DNA from: Candidatus Peregrinibacteria bacterium
GTDB taxonomy: Bacteria > Patescibacteriota > Gracilibacteria > UM-FILTER-43-11
Assembly: GCA_016220125.1 (NCBI GenBank)
Contig: JACRIF010000092.1
Span: 1 to 5,374, forward strand
Direction of reading: 5' to 3'
Length of the DNA stretch: 5,374 nucleotides
A program made the position numbers and the translations under genes. Of this stretch, positions 1 through 3,973 are shown piece after piece. Within the stretch, counting starts at the first letter, position 1, and each line of letters opens with the position of its first letter. Under the pieces are notes generated by a model. The model was not told the origin of the DNA. It ran no database searches and saw only the letters and a list, made by a program, of their open reading frames with translations.

Positions 1-1134
1 CGTTGAGATGGAGGCCACCAGCGGCACCGCAAGACCCAAGGCGTGGGGGCAGGTGATCACGAGGACCGCGACCAGGCGTTCGACTGAAAAGACCATCCCC
101 GCGCCCACCGCCATCCACGCCACGAACGTGATTCCACCCGACCCAATCGCAATCAGGGTCAGGTAAAACGCCGCGCGGTCCGAAAGCATTTGTAGTTTGG
201 ATTTGGAAGCCTGCGCCTCGGCGATCAGCCGTTTGACGCCTGACAAAAACGTATTTTCGCCGATTTTCGCCACCCTGATTTTAAGCATTCCATCGCTGTT
301 GATGGTTCCCGCGATCACGTCGTTTCCAATCGTTTTCCCGATAGGCTTGGATTCGCCTGTCACCATGGATTCGTTCACATCGGATTTCCCCTCAACCACC
401 GTTCCGTCCGCGGGGATCTTTCCGCCAGGCCGAACCAGGACCACGTCATCGATTTTCAATTCCTCCAGTGGAACCATGCGGGTCTTTTTTCCATCAACCA
501 CCTCGGCCATGTCGGGCAACAGCTTGGAAAGCTCCTTCAATGCGCCTTGGGTGCCCATGACCGCCCTCATTTCGATCCAATGCCCCAACAGCATGATCGT
601 GACCAGCGAGGTGAGTTCCCAAAAAAGCGTGTGGCCCACGCCGGAGAGGGTCGAATAGGCGCTAAACAGATAGGCCGCGGTGATGGCGATGGAAATCAGC
701 GTCATCATTCCCGGGAGCTTGGCGCGCAACTCCCGCCAGGCGCCGACGATGAAAACCCAGCCTCCATAGAAAAAAACGACTGAGCCCAGGATCAGATCCA
801 GATACTGCGATCCGAAAAAGGCCGGAGCGGTCCATCCGAAAAACCCTTGGGGCAATTCGGAATAGAGGATGACCGGAATCGTCAGAAGCAGGCTCGCGTA
901 GAATTTTTTCGCGAACACATTCACGTCATGCCCCTCGTGCTTGTTGAAGCCTTCCTTCATTTCCCCCATTTCATGGTGCCCGTGCTCCGGCACCGTATTT
1001 TTCCCCACGGGCAAAAGGGTCATGCCGCATTTAGGGCACAACCCCGGCCTTTCCTGCCGCACCTCCGAGTGCATGGGACAGGAGTAAATGGTTTTTTCCC
1101 CATTGGAGGATTTTTTTTGATGAACGTGATCCAT
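1..1134 (-). CDS. copB: CopB-type heavy-metal (copper) P1B ATPase, N-terminal part, cut by the window edge
   Basis: Inner-membrane pump predicted to export copper using ATP. The 378 in-frame codons begin at ATG 1134 and run without a stop to base 1, so the C-terminal half (phosphorylation DKTGT, nucleotide domain, last helices) lies outside. Visible parts, in order: a His-containing start (MDHVHQ); a heavy-metal-binding domain of the CPMH...CPKCGM kind at residues 17-43, with Cys19, Cys33 and Cys36; a His-rich linker (HGHH, HEGH) at 50-70; four helices at about 78-187; the actuator TGES at 259-262; and the ion-site helix with CPH at 362-364. CPH rather than CPC is the hallmark of CopB-type (P1B-3) pumps, and the His-rich N-terminus fits that class. 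The start is fixed by an in-frame TGA at 1144-1146, leaving no other usable codon. No Shine-Dalgarno lies at the normal distance. It follows the 93-residue membrane gene by 41 bases and may be co-transcribed. Metal (copper versus another soft metal) is inferred from family only. Confidence 0.93.
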   Translation of the reverse strand, partial: MDHVHQKKSSNGEKTIYSCPMHSEVRQERPGLCPKCGMTLLPVGKNTVPEHGHHEMGEMKEGFNKHEGHDVNVFAKKFYASLLLTIPVILYSELPQGFFGWTAPAFFGSQYLDLILGSVVFFYGGWVFIVGAWRELRAKLPGMMTLISIAITAAYLFSAYSTLSGVGHTLFWELTSLVTIMLLGHWIEMRAVMGTQGALKELSKLLPDMAEVVDGKKTRMVPLEELKIDDVVLVRPGGKIPADGTVVEGKSDVNESMVTGESKPIGKTIGNDVIAGTINSDGMLKIRVAKIGENTFLSGVKRLIAEAQASKSKLQMLSDRAAFYLTLIAIGSGGITFVAWMAVGAGMVFSVERLVAVLVITCPHALGLAVPLVASIST

Positions 1135-1175
1135 GGTTTCAAATCAATGGAATTGCGGTTTTTTGTCATTCCTTC

Positions 1176-1457
1176 CTACCGATTGTCGTAATCGTAGGAT
1201 CCCCACATCATTCCAGGCCCCCTTTGAAAGGATGGTCCGTATCCACGGAAACCAAAGAGCGAGGCGCCCATGATCCATCCGATGGCCGCGATGGCGACCA
1301 GGAGAATGGCCCAATGCAACAGCTGATCCTTTTTAAGGGTCATGATGGCCCAGGCCAAGAAGAACACCAGGCCGATCAGGAACGCGATTCCCAAAAAGCC
1401 TCCGAAGGCGTGCATCATGCCGAAACTTCCGGTGGAAGCAAAATTGCCGAACATCAT
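1176..1457 (-). CDS. Small two-helix membrane protein, Met-rich, upstream of the copper ATPase
   Basis: A 93-residue protein that I do not recognise as a named family. Two hydrophobic helices are clear, at about residues 19-41 and 46-70, joined by a short charged turn (LKKDQ), so it should sit in the cytoplasmic membrane as a hairpin. The ends are unusual: the N-terminus has MMF at 1-3 and MMH at 14-16, and the tail after helix 2 is Gly/aromatic-rich with GPGMMWGSYDYDNR. Paired Met with His or Trp can coordinate Cu(I) in known copper proteins, and the gene lies 41 bases upstream of a CopB-type ATPase on the same strand, so a role in copper handling is a reasonable inference but unproven. The stop is TAG at 1176-1178. 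The start ATGATG is directly preceded by three TAACNNN heptads and has no Shine-Dalgarno. It could instead be a generic small inner-membrane protein that merely shares the transcript. Confidence 0.75.
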   Translation of the reverse strand: MMFGNFASTGSFGMMHAFGGFLGIAFLIGLVFFLAWAIMTLKKDQLLHWAILLVAIAAIGWIMGASLFGFRGYGPSFQRGPGMMWGSYDYDNR

Positions 1458-1478
1458 AAGGTTAGGGGTTAGTGGTTA
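1458..1478 (-). repeat. Three tandem TAACNNN heptads abutting a start codon
   Basis: Read on the minus strand, the 21 bases before ATG 1457 split exactly into TAACCAC, TAACCCC and TAACCTT. Since 7 is not a multiple of 3, the three TAA triplets close all three reading frames immediately before the start. The same pattern recurs upstream of the dihydrouridine synthase gene. Known heptanucleotide STRR repeats of cyanobacteria are a formal parallel only. Confidence 0.75.
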
Positions 1479-1501
1479 AATTACATTATTTACAATATAA
1501 A

Positions 1502-2548
1502 CTATATTTTATTGTTTTTAAAGAAATCGTTAAAAATGCGCTCCACCTCCTCGGTTGAATTGGAGAGCATCAGGCGAATGCGAAGATCCTTCGCGCCGTC
1601 GAATCCCTTGATGTACCAGCCCAGATGGCTGCGGAGCGAATAGAAGGCGGTTCCGCCCACCACTTTTTCGTAGTAGCGGCAATGCTCGATCGCGACCTTC
1701 GCCCTTTCATGGGGTGTCGGAATATGGTTTTTGAAAAACCAGGGATTGCCGCAGGTCGCCCGTCCGATCAGCACGCCATCGGTTCCATAGGTTTCGATTC
1801 TTTGTTTCGCCTCCTCCAGCGTTTTCACATCCCCGTTCCCCAAAAACAGGGTTTTGGTTTTTTTAACGATTTTGGCGACTTTTCCCAACACTTCCCAGTT
1901 CGCATCCCCCGTGTACATTTGCTTCAGGGTGCGCCCATGCATGGCAATGACCGCCGGTTCCTCCTCGAGCAACACCTTCACCCACTCCTCCGCGATGATC
2001 GCGTCGATCCCCGTGCGGGTTTTCACGGAAACCGGGAGTTTTTTCCGCGCTCCCGCCCGCGGGCTCATTTTCCTCAAGGCCAGGATATTCTTCGGGCGGA
2101 GATCCGCCTCCTCCAAGGTGATGCCCTCGGACCAATCCTGGACCGCTTTCTTCACCATGCGAATGATTTTTTGGGCATGGTTCGGCACGCGGATGAGGCC
2201 GGCCCCCGAGTTTCGGCGCGCGACCTTGTTGGCAGGGCATCCCATGTTGATGTCGATACCGTCAAAGCCCAGATGGCAGGCCATCAGGGCTACCTTGTAG
2301 AACGATTCAATTTCATTTCCGTAGATCTGGGCCACAATGGGGTGCTCCGATTTTTCGAAGATAAAATGGTTGAGCATTTTGACCGCCCCCCTGGCCAAGC
2401 CCTCTACATTCACGAATTCGGTGTACATCACATCCGGTTTCCCGTGCTTCGCCAAAATATGACGGAAAGAGGCGTCCGTGATCCCGTCCATGGGCGACAA
2501 TCCGATGATGGGCTTGGGCAATTTGCCCCAGAAACCTTTGTGGACCAT
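1502..2548 (-). CDS. dusB: tRNA-dihydrouridine synthase, DusB-like
   Basis: FMN- and NADPH-dependent cytoplasmic enzyme that reduces specific uridines of tRNA to dihydrouridine. At 348 residues it is slightly longer than the usual 310-340. Motifs in order: SPMDGITD at 18-25 (flavin-barrel start); DINMGCP at 98-105 with catalytic Cys104; KTRTG at 176-180; HGRT at 204-207 (FMN site); GNGDV at 237-241; and GRA..GNPW at 262-270 (FMN phosphate grip and start of the helical domain). Between the GAGL segment (115-118) and LPVSVKTRTG there is an extra stretch at about 139-170, including TLEEADLRPKN, which lengthens the barrel region and which I associate with CPR-type homologues. The assignment to DusB rather than DusA or DusC rests on overall motif wording and is less certain than the family. 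ATG 2548 is the only sensible start because TAA-bearing heptads lie just upstream. The stop is TAG at 1502-1504. It is the first gene of a possible three-gene minus-strand run and is divergent from the nitroreductase gene. Confidence 0.93.
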   Translation of the reverse strand: MVHKGFWGKLPKPIIGLSPMDGITDASFRHILAKHGKPDVMYTEFVNVEGLARGAVKMLNHFIFEKSEHPIVAQIYGNEIESFYKVALMACHLGFDGIDINMGCPANKVARRNSGAGLIRVPNHAQKIIRMVKKAVQDWSEGITLEEADLRPKNILALRKMSPRAGARKKLPVSVKTRTGIDAIIAEEWVKVLLEEEPAVIAMHGRTLKQMYTGDANWEVLGKVAKIVKKTKTLFLGNGDVKTLEEAKQRIETYGTDGVLIGRATCGNPWFFKNHIPTPHERAKVAIEHCRYYEKVVGGTAFYSLRSHLGWYIKGFDGAKDLRIRLMLSNSTEEVERIFNDFFKNNKI

Positions 2549-2551
2549 GAA

Positions 2552-2593
2552 TCAGTTAAGAGTTACGAGTTAAGAATTAATAATTAAGAGTTT
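2552..2593 (-). repeat. Five to six tandem TAAYNNN heptads in the dus leader
   Basis: On the minus strand the leader reads, in 7-base steps toward the start codon, AAACTCT, TAATTAT, TAATTCT, TAACTCG, TAACTCT, TAACTGA, followed by TTC and ATG 2548. Five units begin with TAA and the outermost differs in its first base. The consensus is about TAAYTCT. The array gives stop codons in every frame before the gene, and it occupies almost half of the 93-129 base divergent gap to the nitroreductase gene. Confidence 0.8.
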
Positions 2594-2624
2594 CCGGATC
2601 ATTCTAACACAGAACATCCAAATT

Positions 2625-2651
2625 TGTTCCGCACTTAGGCCATGCTATATT
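2625..2651 (+). promoter_or_regulatory. Possible sigma70-type promoter for the nitroreductase gene
   Basis: TATATT at 2646-2651 resembles a -10 box. TTGTTC at 2625-2630 is a weak -35 with a short 15-base spacer. The -10 overlaps the upstream ATG at 2642, so a transcript from here would begin near 2658 and support the internal ATG at 2678 as the true start. The match is modest. Confidence 0.35.
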
Positions 2652-2677
2652 TGATTAATGAATTTAATCCCAAAACC

Positions 2678-3253
2678 ATGATTCATTCAAAGCCGGCCCC
2701 TGTCGGCCATCCGATCCATGAGCTGATCGCCAACCGGTGGAGCCCTTTGTCCTATTCAAACCAACCCCTTTCCCCGGAGTTGGTTCAATCCCTATTGGAG
2801 GCCGCGCGTTGGGCACCCTCCTCCTTCAATGAACAACCGTGGAGCTATGTTGTGGGGTTTCAAGGGGATGCGATCCATGCCCCATTGGCCGATTGCCTCA
2901 AAGAAGGCAATGCCTGGGCGAAAACCGCCCCGGTGCTGATGCTTAGCGTGGCCAAGACTTTTTTCGACCACAACCACAAGCCCAATCGCCACGCCCAGCA
3001 CGACACGGGCGCCGCGAGCGCTTTGATGGCCCTTCAGGCCACTGCGATGGGCTTGGCCTTTCACCAGATGGCCGGTTTCGACTCCGACAAGGCCCGTTCC
3101 GCCTTCGGCATCGGCGAAGGGTTCGAGCCCATGGCCATGATTGCCATCGGCTTCCCAGGCGATTCCAACGCCCTGGAGGGCAAGATGAAGGAACGCGAGG
3201 AGGCTCCCCGGAGCCGAAAGCCGACCGAGGAGTTGATTTGGAAGTCGAAATAA
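2678..3253 (+). CDS. Nitroreductase-family flavoprotein (NAD(P)H-dependent oxidoreductase)
   Basis: Soluble FMN enzyme of the nitroreductase superfamily. Such proteins reduce nitro-aromatics, quinones or similar electrophiles with NAD(P)H, and the natural substrate cannot be read from the sequence. From ATG 2678 it has 191 residues, the usual family size. Seen: HELIANRWSP at 14-23, matching the N-terminal FMN-phosphate Arg/Ser motif; EAARWAPSSFNEQPW at 41-55, the FMN-contact segment; KPNRHAQHDTGAASA at 101-115, whose HD.G.A helix is typical of this subgroup; and GFEPMAMIAIGFPGD at 148-162, the C-terminal flavin motif. An in-frame ATG at 2642 would add 12 residues (MLYLINEFNPKT) that do not look like the family and overlap a putative -10 box, so 2678 is preferred. 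Neither start has a Shine-Dalgarno sequence. The gene is monocistronic, divergent from dus, and ends at the TAA just before a bidirectional terminator. Confidence 0.9.
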   Translation: MIHSKPAPVGHPIHELIANRWSPLSYSNQPLSPELVQSLLEAARWAPSSFNEQPWSYVVGFQGDAIHAPLADCLKEGNAWAKTAPVLMLSVAKTFFDHNHKPNRHAQHDTGAASALMALQATAMGLAFHQMAGFDSDKARSAFGIGEGFEPMAMIAIGFPGDSNALEGKMKEREEAPRSRKPTEELIWKSK

Positions 3254-3267
3254 TTCAACGGACCAAC

Positions 3268-3303
3268 AAAAAACCCTCCGAGGCTTTCGCCAAGGAGGGT
3301 TTT
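3268..3303. terminator. Bidirectional intrinsic terminator between convergent genes
   Basis: AAAACCCTCC at 3270-3279 pairs with GGAGGGTTTT at 3294-3303. Inside it, GGC (3282-3284) pairs with GCC (3289-3291) around a TTTC loop. On the minus strand the stem is followed by six T (complement of 3268-3273), which makes a strong stop for the cold-shock gene. On the plus strand four T follow, serving the nitroreductase gene. Confidence 0.9.
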
Positions 3304-3320
3304 GAAGTTTGAAGTGACAA

Positions 3321-3518
3321 TTAAGCCAATTTCACACTTGCGGCGCGGGGGCCTTTCGGGGACATTTCTGTCTCGAACTCGACCGCGTCACCAACGTTCA
3401 GCTCATTGAAAGCGACGCCGGCCAAGGAGGAAGAGTGGAAGAACAAGTCTTTTCCCTCACCTTCTGGGGTAATAAAGCCGAATCCCTTATCTGTAAGGGT
3501 CTTGATAACTCCTTTCAT
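3321..3518 (-). CDS. Cold-shock domain protein (CspA family)
   Basis: A 65-residue single cold-shock domain that binds single-stranded RNA/DNA and acts as an RNA chaperone in the cytoplasm. RNP1 is KGFGFI at 11-16 and RNP2 is DLFFHSS at 24-30, both on a five-stranded OB barrel. The VGDAVEFE strand (42-49) and the SPKGPRAASV end (53-62) complete the fold, and the length is normal. The usual KWFN of E. coli CspA is replaced by KTLTD, so the early Trp is missing. This variant is one I associate with CPR-type and related bacteria. ATG 3518 starts a protein of standard length. The 20 bases before it are pyrimidine-rich with no Shine-Dalgarno, while AAGGAG occurs just after the ATG. The putative promoter at 3611-3640 would give a leader of about 85 bases, in keeping with the long leaders of cold-shock mRNAs. 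The bidirectional terminator lies 17 bases past the stop. Confidence 0.95.
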   Translation of the reverse strand: MKGVIKTLTDKGFGFITPEGEGKDLFFHSSSLAGVAFNELNVGDAVEFETEMSPKGPRAASVKLA

Positions 3519-3571
3519 AAGAAAGAAATAAGAAAATAAATTGCAAAAACTAGACTGTTGCAGAAATATTT

Positions 3572-3604
3572 TGACTTATTTCTACTGACTGCTACTTTTT
3601 GACT
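3572..3604. repeat. Three TGACT pentamers at exact 14-base spacing
   Basis: TGACT (AGTCA on the minus strand) occurs at 3572-3576, 3586-3590 and 3600-3604, with start-to-start distances of 14 and 14. The flanks share only partial similarity. The set lies at the very start of the predicted cold-shock gene leader, just below its putative promoter. It could be a regulator-binding array, an RNA element or coincidence. Confidence 0.5.
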
Positions 3605-3610
3605 GACAGC

Positions 3611-3640
3611 AGGATATCACCCCATTGCCTCTTTTGTCAA
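3611..3640 (-). promoter_or_regulatory. Putative sigma70 promoter of the cold-shock gene
   Basis: On the minus strand a perfect TTGACA (complement of 3635-3640) is followed after 18 bases by TATCCT (complement of 3611-3616), which matches TATAAT at four of six positions. Transcription would begin near 3603, giving a leader of about 85 bases to ATG 3518. It lies downstream of the Cys-rich ORF stop (3662), so the cold-shock gene need not depend on that gene's transcript. Confidence 0.6.
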
Positions 3641-3661
3641 CAAAAATTAAAAGAGCACGCT

Positions 3662-3796
3662 TTATAGGCCTTCCTCCTCCTCGTCTTCCAACTCCTCCTC
3701 TTCCTCCTCTTTTTCGCACACGCATTCGCACTCCGGGAAATCGCATTCCTCGCAGGGTGCGCAGTTTTCGCCGCATTCGCAGTCTCCTTGGAACAT
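3662..3796 (-). CDS. Cys-rich/polyGlu miniprotein, metallothionein-like (hypothetical)
   Basis: A 44-residue ORF from ATG 3796 to TAA 3662-3664. I recognise no named family. The first half is dense in cysteine: Cys6, 8, 12, 15, 18, 23, 25 and 27, a C-x-C-x3-C-x2-C-x2-C-x4-C-x-C-x-C pattern with no His and no aromatic residue except Phe2 and Phe20. The second half is almost all acidic: from residue 28 on, 13 of 17 are Glu or Asp. Eight Cys in 22 residues with three CxC steps resembles metallothioneins, which chelate Zn, Cd or Cu(I) in thiolate clusters. The acidic tail could bind divalent cations or a partner. All eight Cys codons are TGC, which supports real coding in this frame. The other two frames here are open but give Arg-rich or Ala/Arg-rich low-complexity products typical of shadows. 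There is no Shine-Dalgarno; a CATAAT box ends 9 bases before the ATG. It is divergent from the P2 ATPase. Function is inferred from composition only. Confidence 0.68.
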   Translation of the reverse strand: MFQGDCECGENCAPCEECDFPECECVCEKEEEEEELEDEEEEGL

Positions 3797-3805
3797 AAGG
3801 CTAAA

Positions 3806-3811
3806 ATTATG
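3806..3811 (-). promoter_or_regulatory. Possible -10 box of the Cys-rich gene
   Basis: CATAAT on the minus strand (five of six to TATAAT) ends 9 bases before ATG 3796. If used, transcription would start within a base or two of the ATG, giving a leaderless mRNA. No good -35 is visible 16-18 bases upstream, so this is weak. Confidence 0.3.
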
Positions 3812-3881
3812 AGGTAATCCACTCTATGGCCGATCCTCGATTATTCGATGATTGAGTGGGCATTAAACAAATATCAAAACC

Positions 3882-3901
3882 CGGGCTTTCTGTAAAGCCC
3901 G
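3882..3901. other. Perfect 8-bp hairpin in the divergent intergenic gap
   Basis: CGGGCTTT at 3882-3889 and AAAGCCCG at 3894-3901 form an 8-bp stem with a CTGT loop. Four T follow after GG on the minus strand (complement of 3876-3879); the plus side has only AATTT. It lies upstream of the putative P2-ATPase -10 box. It may be a weak terminator for antisense transcripts leaving the ATPase region, or a palindromic operator between the two divergent genes. Neither is proven. Confidence 0.5.
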
Positions 3902-3915
3902 AATTTCAGGCCAGG

Positions 3916-3944
3916 TTCCCCATCCCCACCCTTTCATTTATAAT
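3916..3944 (+). promoter_or_regulatory. Putative promoter of the P2 ATPase gene
   Basis: A perfect TATAAT lies at 3939-3944. Seventeen bases upstream, TTCCCC at 3916-3921 is a poor -35. Transcription would begin near 3951, leaving a leader of about 23 bases before ATG 3974 that contains no Shine-Dalgarno. Confidence 0.5.
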
Positions 3945-3973
3945 GGTGCCGGTTGATATTAAAAACACATTCC

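Noticed and set aside
197..658. 153-codon plus-strand open frame over the copB region
   Set aside because: It is antisense to the actuator and helices of the CopB-type ATPase; its Ser/Pro/Thr-rich product is a shadow.
1481..1494. Two TGTAA motifs 9 bases apart as a copper-repressor operator before the membrane protein gene
   Set aside because: They are direct, not inverted, and do not match the CopY box (TACAnnTGTA). The region is simply AT-rich, and no convincing promoter accompanies them.
1625..2587. 320-codon plus-strand open frame across dus
   Set aside because: It is antisense to a gene with complete Dus motifs, and its His/Arg/Phe-rich product has no recognisable domain.
2642..2677. 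Upstream ATG as the nitroreductase start
   Set aside because: The added 12 residues do not look like the family, and the codons overlap a TATATT box. ATG 2678 gives the usual length, although 2642 cannot be excluded.
3631..3656. CTCTTTT/AAAAGAG inverted repeat as terminator of the Cys-rich gene
   Set aside because: The stem is AT-rich with a long loop, no T-run follows on the minus strand, and it overlaps the better-supported TTGACA promoter element.
3582..3822. Two alternative minus-strand frames overlapping the Cys-rich ORF (64 and 61 residues)
   Set aside because: Their products are Arg/Gly-rich and Ala/Arg/Lys-rich shadows of the GAG/GAA repeat tract. The Cys frame has patterned cysteines and uniform TGC codon use.
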